Counted from the stretch's first letter, positions 37,012 through 46,810 are shown. The stretch is DNA of 64,000 nucleotides from Oceanithermus desulfurans (GCF_014201675.1 NZ_JACHEZ010000004.1:241054-305053); one strand, 5' to 3'. Numbers and translations are program-made. Notes: generated by a model not told the origin, from the sequence alone.

Positions 37012-38750
37012 ACTACCACGACTACGACCCCGACTGCATCGACCCCCTGGTGCCCGAGCTGGGGGGCGAGGTGCGCCTCTTGGTGCGCACCGCGGCGCGA
37101 GAGGGGCAGCTCGTCTACCTGCACCACGGCGAGCTGGTGCGCCTCGAGCTGACCGCGGTCGCCGGCGGCCTGGAGGCGCGGGTGCCGGTGGTGGAGCCGG
37201 TGCTGCGCTACGCCTTCTTCCTGGAGGGGCGCTTCTTCGGCAGCCGCGGCGGCGAGGGCTCGCTGCCGCGCTACGACCGCTTCTTTCACCTGCTCACCGC
37301 CCCGGGGGTGCCCGACTGGGCGGTGGGGCGGGTCTTCTATCAAATCTTCCCCGACCGGTTCAGGAACGGCCGACCCGAGCTGAGCCCGCGCAGCGGCGAG
37401 TGGAGCTACCAGGGCCGGCCCATCGTGGCCAAGTCCTGGGACGCGCCGCCCGACCCGCAGCAGGGGGCGCGCGAGTTCTACGGCGGTGACCTTTGGGGGG
37501 TGCTGGAGGCGCTCGACTACCTGGACGACCTGGGCGCCGGTGGCCTCTACCTGACGCCCATCTTCAAGAGCCCCTCGAGCCACCGCTACGACACCGAGGA
37601 CTACCACCGGATCGACCCCCACCTGGGCGGCCGCGAGGCCTTCGACGCGCTGGTGGGGGGGCTGCGCCGGCGCGGCATGAAGCTGGTGCTCGACGGCGTC
37701 TTCAACCACACCGGAGACCGTTTCTTCGGTTTTCGGGAGGCGCTCGAAAACCCCCACTCGCCCTGGCGCGAGGCCTTCACCTTCCTGCCCGGCGGGCAGT
37801 ACGCCGCCTTCTTTGGGGTGCCGACGCTGCCCAAGCTGAACTACGCCAGCGAGCTGGTCTGGCGCTACTTCGTCACCGGGCCCGGGGCCGTGGTGCGGCG
37901 CTGGATCCGCGCCGGCGCCGACGGCTGGCGGCTCGACGTGGCCCAGCAGATCGGCGAGGGAGGCACGGACCGGGGCAACGCCCGGGTGCTGCGGGCCATC
38001 AAGGAAGCGGCCCGCGCCGAGGACCCCGCCGCTTACGTCTTCGGGGAGCTGGCCTTCGACACCGTGCCCTACCTGCGCGCCCGCACCCTCGACGGGGCGA
38101 TGCACTACGCGGGGTTCGCGAACCCGTTGCTCGAGTGGCTGGGCGGCCGCGACGGGTACGGCCACCCGGTGCGCACCAGCGCGGCCGAGGTCTGGCGGAC
38201 GCTGTGGGACCACTACGCCGCCCTGCCGCTGGGGGTGCGGCAGGCGATGTACACCCTGATCGGCTCCCACGACGTACCGCGGCCGCTGTGGCGGCTTCGG
38301 GGCGACGTGGAGAAGCTGAAGCTGCTCTTCGGGGTGCTGCTGACGTTCCCCGGTGCGCCCGGCCTCTACTACGGCGACGAGATCGGCCTCGATCAGGCCA
38401 ACCCCTACGACGAGTGGCGCGGCGATCCGATGAACCGCGGCACCTTCCCCTGGGAGCCGGAGCGCTGGAACCAGGACGTCCGCGGCTGGGTGCGGCGGCT
38501 GGTGCGGCTGCGGCGCGAGCGCGCCGAGCTGAGCCGCGGGGGGCTGTTGCCGCTCGCGGGGCCGGCGGGGGCGCTCGCCTACCGGCGGCGCTATCGCGGG
38601 CGCGAGCTGTGGGTGCTGGCTGCGCCCGAGCCGGTGCGCTGGCGCCTGCCGCGGGCGCGTGAACTCGTCGCGGACCGGGAAGTGGAAGGCGAGCTGGAGT
38701 GGCAGGGCACGCTGGTGCTCGAGCCGCTGGAAGGAGGAGGGGATGCGTAA
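37008..38750 (+). CDS. Cytoplasmic GH13 alpha-glycosidase (neopullulanase/cyclomaltodextrinase-like)
   Basis: A 580-residue glycoside hydrolase with no signal peptide. An N-terminal beta domain (~1-100) is followed by the catalytic barrel: FYQIFPDRF, GVFNHTG (region I), DGWRLDVAQ with nucleophile D310 (region II), FGELAF with acid/base E347 (region III) and GSHDVPR with D422 (region IV). It probably hydrolyses imported maltodextrins. The ATG overlaps the malG stop; its 3' end overlaps the next gene by 8 bp. Confidence 0.92.
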   Translation: MNYHDYDPDCIDPLVPELGGEVRLLVRTAAREGQLVYLHHGELVRLELTAVAGGLEARVPVVEPVLRYAFFLEGRFFGSRGGEGSLPRYDRFFHLLTAPGVPDWAVGRVFYQIFPDRFRNGRPELSPRSGEWSYQGRPIVAKSWDAPPDPQQGAREFYGGDLWGVLEALDYLDDLGAGGLYLTPIFKSPSSHRYDTEDYHRIDPHLGGREAFDALVGGLRRRGMKLVLDGVFNHTGDRFFGFREALENPHSPWREAFTFLPGGQYAAFFGVPTLPKLNYASELVWRYFVTGPGAVVRRWIRAGADGWRLDVAQQIGEGGTDRGNARVLRAIKEAARAEDPAAYVFGELAFDTVPYLRARTLDGAMHYAGFANPLLEWLGGRDGYGHPVRTSAAEVWRTLWDHYAALPLGVRQAMYTLIGSHDVPRPLWRLRGDVEKLKLLFGVLLTFPGAPGLYYGDEIGLDQANPYDEWRGDPMNRGTFPWEPERWNQDVRGWVRRLVRLRRERAELSRGGLLPLAGPAGALAYRRRYRGRELWVLAAPEPVRWRLPRARELVADREVEGELEWQGTLVLEPLEGGGDA

Positions 38751-40875
38751 ACTCATCACGTTCTTGCTGGTGCTGGTTTTGGGTCTGGCCCTGGCCGTCA
38801 AGGTGACCTTCCGCTACACACCGCCGCCGGGGCTCGAGGTGAACTCGGTCAGCCTGCGCGGCAGCTTCAACGGCTGGGGCGAAACCCCCATGACCCAGCA
38901 GCCCGACGGCTCCTGGACGGTCACCCTCGACCTCGAACCGGGCGAGTACAGCTACAAGTTTTTCATTAACGGCCAGTGGCCCAAAGACATGTGCGACGAC
39001 CCCACCTTCGGCAACCCGATGGTGGACCCCCAGGCCGACGGCTGCACCGACGACGGCTTCGGAGGCCAGAACGCGGTGCGCGTCGTCGAGGCCCCGGTCC
39101 AGAAGGCCAGCGGCCCGGTGGAGCTCGCCTTCGAGCACGACCCGGCCCAGGCGCGCTACCTCTCGGTGGCCGACGGTCGGCTGGCCGTTCGCTTTTCGGC
39201 GGGGGCCGGCAGCGTAGCCAAGGCCGAGCTGCTCGCCGAGGGCACGCGCTACAAGATGTACCCCCAGCTCGAGGCGCGCGGCCGGGCCTACTGGCGCGTG
39301 AGCCTGCCCGACCGGCCCACCCGCTACCGCATCCACGTGGTGCAGACCGACGGACGCGAGGCCACGTTCGGCCCCTTCGAGTACAGCGGGAACGCCTTCC
39401 GCGGCCTCGACTGGGTGGGCGAGCGCGTGGGCTATCAGATCTTCCCCGAGCGCTTTCTGAACGGCAACCCCGGCAACGACGAGCTGGCGCTGGCCAGCGA
39501 CGAGTACAACTTCAACGCCAAGTGGCGGCGGCTTGACCAAGGCAACAAGCCCTTCCTCTCGCCCTGGGACGGCCCGGTTACGCCGCAGCTGTGCTGCCAC
39601 CAGTACTTTGGCGGCGACCTGGCCGGGGTGATCGCCAAGCTCGACTACCTGGCGCGCCAGGGGGTGGGGCTCGTCTACCTGAACCCCGTCTTCGACTCGG
39701 GCTCGGCCCACGGCTACGACACCCACGACTACCTGAAGGTCTCGCCCAAGTTCGGCGACAAGGAGACCCTGCGCCGGCTGCTGGACGAGGCCCACGAGCG
39801 CGGCATCAAGGTGCTCTTCGACTTCGTGCCCAACCACACCGGGCTGGGCTTCTGGGCCTTTCGCGACGTGGTGAAGCGGGGCCCCAACTCGCCCTACTGG
39901 AACTGGTACTTCATCAAGAAGTGGCCCTTCGAACCGGGCGACGAGAACGCCTACGAGGCCTGGTGGAACATCGGCAGCCTGCCCAAGCTGAACACCGGCA
40001 ACCCCGGCGTGCGTCGCTACCTGCTGGAGGTGGCGGGGTACTGGATCCGCTTCGGCTTTGACGGCGTGCGCGTTGACGTCCCCGGTGACCTCATCGACGC
40101 CCACGCCTTCTTCGCCGAGATGCGCCGCGAGCTCAAGAAGATCAACCCCGAGGCCTACCTGGTCGCCGAGATCTGGCAGGCCGACGCCAGCTGGCTGGCG
40201 GGCGACGAGTTCGACAGCCTGATGAACTACGCCCTCGGCCGCGGCGCGATCCTCAAGTACGCCAAAGGGAAGCCGGCCGCGTTCGCCAACGGCAAGCGCG
40301 CCCTGCGCGAGATGAGCCAGGTCTACGCGGTGCTGCCCGAGGCCGCCGCCGACATGGGGTTCAACCTCATCGACTCGCACGACACCAGCCGCCTGCTCAC
40401 CGACGTGGGCGGGGGCAAGTTCGGTCAGGAGCCGACGCCCGAGGGGTTGGCGCGCCAGCGCCTGGCCAGCGCGATCCTCTACGCCCTGCCGGGCGTGCCG
40501 GTGCACTTCCAGGGCGACGAGTGCGCCTTCCTGGGCGAGAAGGACCCCTACGACAAGCAGCGCTACCCCTTGCAGTGGGAGCGGTGCGACGCAGGGATGC
40601 AGACCTTCTACCGCGATCTGGCGCGGATCAAGACCTCGCTTCCGGCCTTCGATACCGCGATCTGGCGCGCCTACCTGGGCGAGGGGCCGCTGCTCGGTTT
40701 CTTCCGCGGCCAGCCGGGCCCCGGCGAGGTGCTGGCGCTCTTCAACAACGCCACAGAGCCCCAGACCGCACCGCTTCCTCCGGGGGCCTGGCAGGACGTG
40801 CAGACCCGGCGGACGTACCGGGGGGAGGTGCCGCTCGAGGCGTTGGGATGGCGTTACCTGCGCCACCGGCCCTGA
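38743..40875 (+). CDS. Secreted GH13 alpha-amylase-type enzyme with N-terminal starch-binding module
   Basis: A 710-residue exported enzyme. A signal peptide (LITFLLVLVLGLALA) is followed by a CBM20/CBM48-like module (VSLRGSFNGWGETPM ... YSYKFFINGQWPKD). Then comes the GH13 barrel: YQIFPERF, DFVPNHTG, FDGVRVDVPGD with nucleophile D445, VAEIWQ with E476 and DSHDTSR with D547. It probably degrades starch, glycogen or pullulan outside the cell to feed MalEFG. GGAGGAGG lies upstream of ATG 38743. A terminator hairpin follows the stop. Confidence 0.92.
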   Translation: MRKLITFLLVLVLGLALAVKVTFRYTPPPGLEVNSVSLRGSFNGWGETPMTQQPDGSWTVTLDLEPGEYSYKFFINGQWPKDMCDDPTFGNPMVDPQADGCTDDGFGGQNAVRVVEAPVQKASGPVELAFEHDPAQARYLSVADGRLAVRFSAGAGSVAKAELLAEGTRYKMYPQLEARGRAYWRVSLPDRPTRYRIHVVQTDGREATFGPFEYSGNAFRGLDWVGERVGYQIFPERFLNGNPGNDELALASDEYNFNAKWRRLDQGNKPFLSPWDGPVTPQLCCHQYFGGDLAGVIAKLDYLARQGVGLVYLNPVFDSGSAHGYDTHDYLKVSPKFGDKETLRRLLDEAHERGIKVLFDFVPNHTGLGFWAFRDVVKRGPNSPYWNWYFIKKWPFEPGDENAYEAWWNIGSLPKLNTGNPGVRRYLLEVAGYWIRFGFDGVRVDVPGDLIDAHAFFAEMRRELKKINPEAYLVAEIWQADASWLAGDEFDSLMNYALGRGAILKYAKGKPAAFANGKRALREMSQVYAVLPEAAADMGFNLIDSHDTSRLLTDVGGGKFGQEPTPEGLARQRLASAILYALPGVPVHFQGDECAFLGEKDPYDKQRYPLQWERCDAGMQTFYRDLARIKTSLPAFDTAIWRAYLGEGPLLGFFRGQPGPGEVLALFNNATEPQTAPLPPGAWQDVQTRRTYRGEVPLEALGWRYLRHRP

Positions 40876-40896
40876 CGCGGAGCCGATCGAAACGAG

Positions 40897-40930
40897 GGGG
40901 CGGCCTGTGGCCGCCCCTGAGGTTTTCCGT
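40897..40930 (+). terminator. Terminator of the mal operon
   Basis: Stem GGGGCGGCC/GGCCGCCCC with a 3-nt loop, followed by a short T-run (TTTT at about 40923). It also faces the end of the convergent YeiH gene. Confidence 0.7.
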
Positions 40931-40938
40931 TGTGAGCG

Positions 40939-41952
40939 CTAGATCGCGAAACGGCCCGCCAGCCAGCGCACCAGCAGGTAGCCTCCGCCCAGCAGCCAAA
41001 CGTACATCGCGCCCGCCAGCAGGAGAGGCTTCACCCCCGCCTGGCGGAACTTCTCGATCCCCGTCTCCATCCCCAGCGCGGTCATGGCCATGGTGAGCAG
41101 GAAGGTGTCGAGAACGTTGATCTCGTGCACCCAGGCGCCCGGCAGCCAGTGCAGCGAGTTGAACGCCGCCACCCCGACGAAGTAGACCGCGAACCAGGGG
41201 ACGCTTACCTTGCCGCGGCTCCTGACCGCCAAACCCAACAGCAAGAGCAGCGGCACCAGCAGCATCACCCGGGTCATCTTGACGATCACCGCACTGTCGG
41301 TCGCAGCCTGGCCGACCGCGCTGCCGGCGCCCACCACCTGGGCCACCTCGTGGACGGTGGCGCCCACGTAGAGCCCGTAGGCGGCGGGGTCCAGGTGCAG
41401 CAGACCGGAGCGGAAGAGCACCGGGTAGAGGAACATCGACAGGGTGCCGAAGAGCACCACGGTGCCCACGGCCACCGCGCTCTTGTAGGGCTTGGCGTCG
41501 AGGGTGGCCTCGGTGGCCAGCACCGCCGCCGCGCCGCAGACCGAGGAGCCCGAAGCGGTGAGCAGGCTGGTGTCGCGGTCCATGCGCAGCAGGCGCACCC
41601 CCACGAAGGCTCCGATCAGGAAGGTGGTGGCGAGCATGAAAGTCGAGGCGATCAGGCCCGGCGCGCCTACCTGGGCGATCTGCTGGAAGGTGATGCGAAA
41701 GCCGTAGAGCACCACGGCGAGGCGCAGCAGCGTCTTGGCGGAGAACTGAATGCCGGGCACCCAGGTAGCGGGAAGATGGCCGCGCAGGGTGTTGGCGTAG
41801 AACATCCCCAGGACGATGCCGACGATCAGCGGACTGAGCCGCAGCGCGGCGACCGGGGGCCAGGCGCTGATCTGGAAGGCGGCGAGCGAAAAGAGGGCGA
41901 CGAAGAGAAGGCCGTGGATGGTGTGGGGCGCGTTTGGTCGGCTAAAGGGCAT
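40939..41952 (-). CDS. YeiH/UPF0324 family putative sulfate exporter
   Basis: A 337-residue membrane protein with about nine to ten helices. Family marks are LRLSPLIVGIVLGMFYANTLR, the KTLLRLAVVLYGFRIT stretch, ASGSSVCGAAAVLATEA and VHEVAQVVGAG. The family has been named putative sulfate exporter without firm proof. AGGAGGA lies upstream of ATG 41952; the frame extends 9 codons further but without a site. Confidence 0.9.
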   Translation of the reverse strand: MPFSRPNAPHTIHGLLFVALFSLAAFQISAWPPVAALRLSPLIVGIVLGMFYANTLRGHLPATWVPGIQFSAKTLLRLAVVLYGFRITFQQIAQVGAPGLIASTFMLATTFLIGAFVGVRLLRMDRDTSLLTASGSSVCGAAAVLATEATLDAKPYKSAVAVGTVVLFGTLSMFLYPVLFRSGLLHLDPAAYGLYVGATVHEVAQVVGAGSAVGQAATDSAVIVKMTRVMLLVPLLLLLGLAVRSRGKVSVPWFAVYFVGVAAFNSLHWLPGAWVHEINVLDTFLLTMAMTALGMETGIEKFRQAGVKPLLLAGAMYVWLLGGGYLLVRWLAGRFAI

Positions 41953-42021
41953 GGTACGGATCCTCCTGCATACCCGCAAAGCATAACGCCTTACGCATCA
42001 ACGAAGGTTCAACCCAGCCCG

Positions 42022-42027
42022 TAGAAT
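42022..42027 (+). promoter_or_regulatory. -10 box of the dus gene
   Basis: TAGAAT, 6 nt before GTG 42034. Confidence 0.6.
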
Positions 42028-42033
42028 CGACGG

Positions 42034-42966
42034 GTGCACGGTGGGTTGGGGTCCTTGGACGGCGAAGGGGCGGTGCTGGCGCCCATGGCCGGCTTTACCG
42101 ACGCAGCCTTCCGCGTCGTGGCCGAGCGCTTCGGGGCGCTGTGGACGGTGGGGGAGATGGTGATGGCGGGCTCGCTGCTGCGGGGCTCGGCGGAGGCGCG
42201 GGCGCTTTTGCAGCCGCACCCCGAGGAGCGTTCGCGGGTGGTGCAGCTCGCGGGGGCGGACCCGGACGAGGTCGCCCGGGCGGCTGCGCTGGCGTACGGG
42301 CGGGTCCGCCCGCGCGCGATCGACCTGAACATGGGCTGCCCCATGCCCAAGGTGACGGTGCGGGGCGCGGGGGCGGCGCTCCTGGACGACCCCGAGCGGG
42401 CGGCGCGCATGGTGGCCGGGGTGCGCGAGGCGACCGGCCTGCCGGTGAGCGTGAAGCTGCGGCTGGGGTTCGCGCAGGTGAACGCAGTGGAGATGGCCCG
42501 GAGGCTCGAGCAGGCCGGGGCGGCGCTCTTACGCGTGCACGGGCGCACGGCGGCTCAGCGTTACGGCGGCCGGGCCGACTGGGACCGGATCCGCGAGGTG
42601 GCCCGGGCGGTGCGGATCCCGGTAGTGGGCACGGGGGACGTGCGCACCGTGGAGGATTACCGCGCGCGCCGCGCCATGGGGCTGGGCGTGGCCGTGGCGC
42701 GGGGGGCGGCGGGGCGGCCGTGGTTCTTCGCCGAGGTGCGGGGGGAGCCGGTGCCGGCGCGCCTCCGGCGGGAGGCGGCGCAGCAGCACCTGCGGCTCCA
42801 CCTGGACTGGTACGCCCGGCGCGGCGAGGCCTGGGCGCTGCGCGCCTTCCGCGGGCACCTGAAGGCCTACCTGGGCGCGGCTCCGGCACCGGTACGCGCC
42901 CGGGCGCTGGCGCTGGAGCGGGCGGACGAGGTGGCCGAGGTGTTGGGGGCGTGGACGGGTGTGTAG
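42034..42966 (+). CDS. dus: tRNA-dihydrouridine synthase
   Basis: A 310-residue FMN enzyme that reduces uridines in tRNA D-loops. It has LAPMAGFTDAAFR, the catalytic Cys in NMGCPMPKVT, LRVHGRTAAQRYGG and GTGDVRTVEDY. The second-shell Lys/Arg sites also fit Dus. GTG start set by TAGAAT 6 nt upstream. The 3' end runs into a heptamer array. Confidence 0.94.
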   Translation: MHGGLGSLDGEGAVLAPMAGFTDAAFRVVAERFGALWTVGEMVMAGSLLRGSAEARALLQPHPEERSRVVQLAGADPDEVARAAALAYGRVRPRAIDLNMGCPMPKVTVRGAGAALLDDPERAARMVAGVREATGLPVSVKLRLGFAQVNAVEMARRLEQAGAALLRVHGRTAAQRYGGRADWDRIREVARAVRIPVVGTGDVRTVEDYRARRAMGLGVAVARGAAGRPWFFAEVRGEPVPARLRREAAQQHLRLHLDWYARRGEAWALRAFRGHLKAYLGAAPAPVRARALALERADEVAEVLGAWTGV

Positions 42967-42991
42967 TGCGCGGTGCGTGGTGCGTGGTGCA
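42964..42991 (+). repeat. Heptamer array 1
   Basis: Four heptamer units: TAGTGCG, CGGTGCG, TGGTGCG, TGGTGCA. It starts right at the dus stop codon. Confidence 0.75.
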
Positions 42992-43055
42992 GGCAGGCGG
43001 CCAACGTAGGAACCTGCGGCTTGAGGCCCATAGTATGGGCGGGCTGCCAGCAGCG

Positions 43056-43100
43056 ATAAGATCCCTGTTTAGGCGCTTTTGCGCCTCGTCGGGGATGACG
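43056..43100 (-). repeat. REP-like hairpin element, copy 1
   Basis: On the minus strand it reads CGTCATCCCCGACGAG, an inner GGCGC hairpin, then GGGATCTTAT. It is a nested inverted repeat. Confidence 0.8.
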
Positions 43101-43215
43101 GAAGGGGGCGTGGAGCGTAAGGAGTGGGATGTGGGTAACCCACTGAAGGATCAACGTCCGCCCACAGGCGTGCGTGTTAGGCAGACGATGCGCACGCGGG
43201 GCTCTTCCCGTTTTC

Positions 43216-43252
43216 TACGTACCACCGTCCACCACCTACCACGTACCACCGT
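43216..43252 (-). repeat. Heptamer array 2
   Basis: Read on the minus strand: degenerate units around GGTGGTA/CGTGGTA. It ends 3 bp before hairpin element copy 2. Confidence 0.65.
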
Positions 43253-43255
43253 TCT

Positions 43256-43303
43256 CGTCATTCCGGACGAGCGGGCCATGTGGCCCGCGAGAGCCGGAAT
43301 CTT
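43256..43303 (+). repeat. REP-like hairpin element, copy 2
   Basis: CGTCATTCCGGACGAG, inner stem GCGGGCC/GGCCCGC, then CCGGAATCTT. Outer stem ATTCCGG/CCGGAAT. Confidence 0.85.
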
Positions 43304-43454
43304 AACGCCGATCAGGAGTCGGCGATCGAAGCACTAACGGCGACGACGGCGCGTCGATGAACTCGCTATGCTCGGCAGCAGTATGCCCCGGTTAGAGGTT
43401 GTTGCGCTCCCTTGGCCTGGGCAACGTAGACGTAGGCTGGGATGAGGCAGAAAC

Positions 43455-43500
43455 GACAAGATCCCCGATCCCGGCGCTCCGCGCCTCGTCGAGGATGACG
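43455..43500 (-). repeat. REP-like hairpin element, copy 3
   Basis: On the minus strand CGTCATCCTCGACGAG ... GGGGATCTTGTC with inner stem GGCGC/GCGCC. Confidence 0.8.
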
Positions 43501-43661
43501 TAAGAAGAGCGGGGAGTGGAAGGGGCTGGGATGGCAGTGTCGCAGCAATCGTGTGGACGTCGAGGCGCCGAGTCTGCACGGTTTTGGGCTTGCAAAGAAA
43601 AGGCGGGCAGGCTCACGGCCGCTACCCGCTACGCCCTCCCCCTCTAACGATCCCCCAGTCT

Positions 43662-43740
43662 CGCGCCATGTGCCATGTACCGCGCACTGCGCACTGTGTA
43701 CCACCCACCATTTACCGCCTGCCACCCGCTGCGTACTGCC
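43662..43740 (-). repeat. Heptamer array 3
   Basis: About eleven degenerate heptamers on the minus strand (such as CATGGCA, CGCAGTG, GGTGGTA). It ends 3 bp before hairpin element copy 4. Confidence 0.65.
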
Positions 43741-43743
43741 TCT

Positions 43744-43791
43744 CGTCATTCCGGACGAGCGGGCCACCCGGCCCGTGAGAGCCGGAATCTT
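43744..43791 (+). repeat. REP-like hairpin element, copy 4
   Basis: Nearly identical to copy 2; only the inner loop and one stem base differ (GCGGGCCACCCGGCCCGT). Confidence 0.85.
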
Positions 43792-43844
43792 TGCTGGGCG
43801 CGAATAAGAGGATCGACCGCCCGGTCGGTTCGCTAAACGACCAC

Positions 43845-43890
43845 GACAAGATCCCCGACCTCGGCGCTTCGCACCTCGTCGGGGATGACG
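43845..43890 (-). repeat. REP-like hairpin element, copy 5
   Basis: On the minus strand CGTCATCCCCGACGAG ... GGGGATCTTGTC; outer stem ATCCCCGAC/GTCGGGGAT. Confidence 0.85.
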
Positions 43891-44068
43891 GAAGGAGGGG
43901 CGGGGCGAGGGTGGCCAAGAGGCGCGGGGCCGCCTTGTGCCTTCGACTTCGGAGCAAGCCGATTCCGCCGAAACGCCGGGGCGACGTTCCGGAAGTAGAG
44001 GCAGACCGGGCGCCGGCCCGGTTCCGCCCGCTACCGCGGATCTTGCCTCCGCTCCTGCGTCCCCCCGG

Positions 44069-44074
44069 TAGACT
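44069..44074 (+). promoter_or_regulatory. -10 box of the DUF84 gene
   Basis: TAGACT, 7 nt before GTG 44082. Confidence 0.6.
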
Positions 44075-44081
44075 GGAGGGC

Positions 44082-44597
44082 GTGGAAATCGCCCTGGGGA
44101 GCACGAACGCGGTCAAGCTGCTGGCGCTCAGGTGGGCGCTCGAGCGCCTGGGGCTCGACGTCGAGCCGCGCCCGCTGGAGGTGCCCAGCGGCGTGGCCGC
44201 GCAGCCCTTGAGCGAGGCCGAGACCGCGGCCGGGGCGCTGGCGCGGGCGCGGGCGGCGCGCGAGCGCGCCGGTGCCGCGCTGGGCGTGGGCATCGAGGGC
44301 GGGGTGGACCTGGAGGGCGGCTGGGTCGTCAACGTGGCGGCGGTGGACGACGGCGAACGCTACGCGTTGGGGCGCAGCCCCGGGGTGCAGCTGCCGGCCG
44401 GCTGGCTGGCGGCGCTGCGGGCGGGGGAGACGCTGGGCGAGCTCATCGAGGCCCGTTACGGCCCCGAGGCGCGGGCGCTGGGGGCGATGGGCGTCTTCAC
44501 CGGCGGAGCGCTCACCCGCCAGGAGGCCAGCGCCCAGGCGGCGCTAGCCGCGCTCGGACGCTACTTCGTGCTGGTGGCGGAGGGCGGCGCTGAGTGA
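44082..44597 (+). CDS. Inosine/xanthosine triphosphatase-like protein (DUF84, YjjX family)
   Basis: A 171-residue nucleotide-pool sanitising NTPase. It begins EIALGSTNAVKLLAL, has VPSGVAAQPLSEAETAAGALARA and GVGIEGGVD, and ends with GAMGVFTGGALTRQEASAQA, all typical of DUF84. GTG start is set by TAGACT 7 nt upstream. The 3' end overlaps the convergent DUF72 gene by 54 bp. Confidence 0.92.
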   Translation: MEIALGSTNAVKLLALRWALERLGLDVEPRPLEVPSGVAAQPLSEAETAAGALARARAARERAGAALGVGIEGGVDLEGGWVVNVAAVDDGERYALGRSPGVQLPAGWLAALRAGETLGELIEARYGPEARALGAMGVFTGGALTRQEASAQAALAALGRYFVLVAEGGAE

Positions 44598-45116
44598 GCC
44601 GTAGTAGGCGTAGCCGGGAAGGTCTGGCAGCGGGGGGCGGTCGAGGACGTACTGCCAGGCGGCGGGGCGGTTCACGGCCACCCATCCGTAGGGCTCCAGC
44701 AGCCCGCTGAGCTCTTCTTTCACCTCGAAAGCGTAATCGCCGGGGAGCTCGAGCTCCGCGAGCATAGCCAGCCACTCGGCGAAGGCGACCGGGTCGGCGC
44801 GGTCCGGCACCACGAAGCGCACCCCGCCGCGGGCGCGGCCCAGCCGCTTGTGGCGGCGCAGAAAGCGGCGCAGGCCGCGGCGCTCCTCGCCGCCGGGGCG
44901 GTAGGTCAGGTAGCGGGGCGCGACCCAGGAGTAGACGAAGCCCGCGGGCGCGTAGGCGCGCCAGCGGCCGACCACGTCCCAGTCGGGCACGCGGCGGTGG
45001 GTCTGGACCAGCTCGATCGAGTTGAAGAGCCCGAAGTAGCGGCGGCGGCGCTGCCGGGGCGAGAGCCCCGACCACTCGCCTCCGCTCGGCCAGCCCGAGG
45101 TGCCCAGGTAGAGCAT
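44544..45116 (-). CDS. DUF72 domain protein
   Basis: A 190-residue TIM-barrel-like DUF72 protein of unknown function. It starts MLYLGTSGW, followed by YFGLFNSIELVQTHRRVP (usual family text has NTVEINST/YR in this place) and late YAYYGSL. It is shorter than the ~240-270 of most members. The start shares one base with the esterase stop (TGATG), so they are coupled. Confidence 0.87.
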   Translation of the reverse strand: MLYLGTSGWPSGGEWSGLSPRQRRRRYFGLFNSIELVQTHRRVPDWDVVGRWRAYAPAGFVYSWVAPRYLTYRPGGEERRGLRRFLRRHKRLGRARGGVRFVVPDRADPVAFAEWLAMLAELELPGDYAFEVKEELSGLLEPYGWVAVNRPAAWQYVLDRPPLPDLPGYAYYGSLSAALRHQHEVASERG

Positions 45117-45850
45117 CAGCGGCTCCAGTGCGCGAGCCAGCCCGCGGCCTGCTCCAGCATCACCTCGGGCAGCTCGTGCCCCACGCCCTCGAAGACGGCG
45201 TGGGCCAGGCGTCCGTCCCGTTCCTTGTAGGCGCTCCGCAGGGCCTTCACGGTCTCCTGCATGCGCGCGAGCGGCACCACCGGGTCGCGGGCGCCGTGCA
45301 GGTGCAGAATCGGCGTGGGCGGGTAGGCGGCGGCGCGGGTGACCGGCGGGTTTTGGTAGGCCTCGGCCCACTCGGGGTGGGCCTCGACGAAGCTCGGCGG
45401 AGCGTCGAGCGGAAAGCCGCTGGAAATCAGGATCGCCGCCGCCTGCGGCCGCAGCAGCCCGCGCGAGATCAGCTCGTGCCAGACGTAGCCGCCCATGCTC
45501 GCGCCCGCGGCCAGCAGGGGCAGGCCCGCGAGTTCGTCGCGAGCGGCCAGCGCCTCAGCGAGCGCTGGCAGCTCGGCCACCTGGGCGGCGATGGCGCGCA
45601 CCACGCCCTCGAGGTAGTTCGCGCGGTCACGCGGGTCGAAGCGCCAGCGCGCCTCGGCCCGCTCGCCGTGCAGGGGGGCGTCGGGGTGGACGGTGGCCAG
45701 GCCGCGTTCGTGGAAGGGGGCGGCCAGGCGGGCGGTGCGCTCCTTGGAGCCGCCCGCGCCGTGCAGGAAGAGCACCCAGCCCCGCGGCCGCTCGGGCCGG
45801 GCCAGGACGAGCGGCACGCCCTCGAGGTAGAGCCGTTCCTTCGTCGTCAT
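45116..45850 (-). CDS. Alpha/beta hydrolase (YjfP-like esterase)
   Basis: A 244-residue serine hydrolase. LFLHGAGGSKERTARLA with the oxyanion HG, the nucleophile elbow GASMGGY, the acid in HGARDPVVP and the His in EGVGHELPEVM complete the triad. The PDAPLHGERAE segment resembles the YjfP esterase type. No signal peptide. It lies 2 bp after prs on the same strand. Confidence 0.9.
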   Translation of the reverse strand: MTTKERLYLEGVPLVLARPERPRGWVLFLHGAGGSKERTARLAAPFHERGLATVHPDAPLHGERAEARWRFDPRDRANYLEGVVRAIAAQVAELPALAEALAARDELAGLPLLAAGASMGGYVWHELISRGLLRPQAAAILISSGFPLDAPPSFVEAHPEWAEAYQNPPVTRAAAYPPTPILHLHGARDPVVPLARMQETVKALRSAYKERDGRLAHAVFEGVGHELPEVMLEQAAGWLAHWSR

Positions 45851-45852
45851 GG

Positions 45853-46794
<942 letters not shown>

Positions 46795-46804
46795 GCCGGC
46801 AGGT

Positions 46805-46810
46805 AGCATA
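46805..46810 (-). promoter_or_regulatory. -10 box of prs
   Basis: TATGCT on the minus strand, 10 nt before ATG 46794; the leader would be about 3 nt. Confidence 0.6.

Larger units (their letters stand above)
42967..44081. other. 1.1-kb non-coding region with REP-like elements and heptamer arrays
   Basis: No supportable gene is seen. The region holds five copies of a ~46-bp hairpin element in alternating orientation and three degenerate heptamer arrays. Open frames in it are side products of these repeats. Between them the sequence shows no family similarity that I recognise. Confidence 0.75.

Noticed and set aside
37999..40866. A 955-codon minus-strand frame opposite the GH13 genes
   Set aside because: Shadow of the two amylase-type genes; low complexity text rich in Gly, Val, Leu, Arg without family features.
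42964..43890. Repeat cluster considered as CRISPR array
   Set aside because: Copies alternate in orientation, spacing is irregular (about 100-240 bp) and no cas genes are present.
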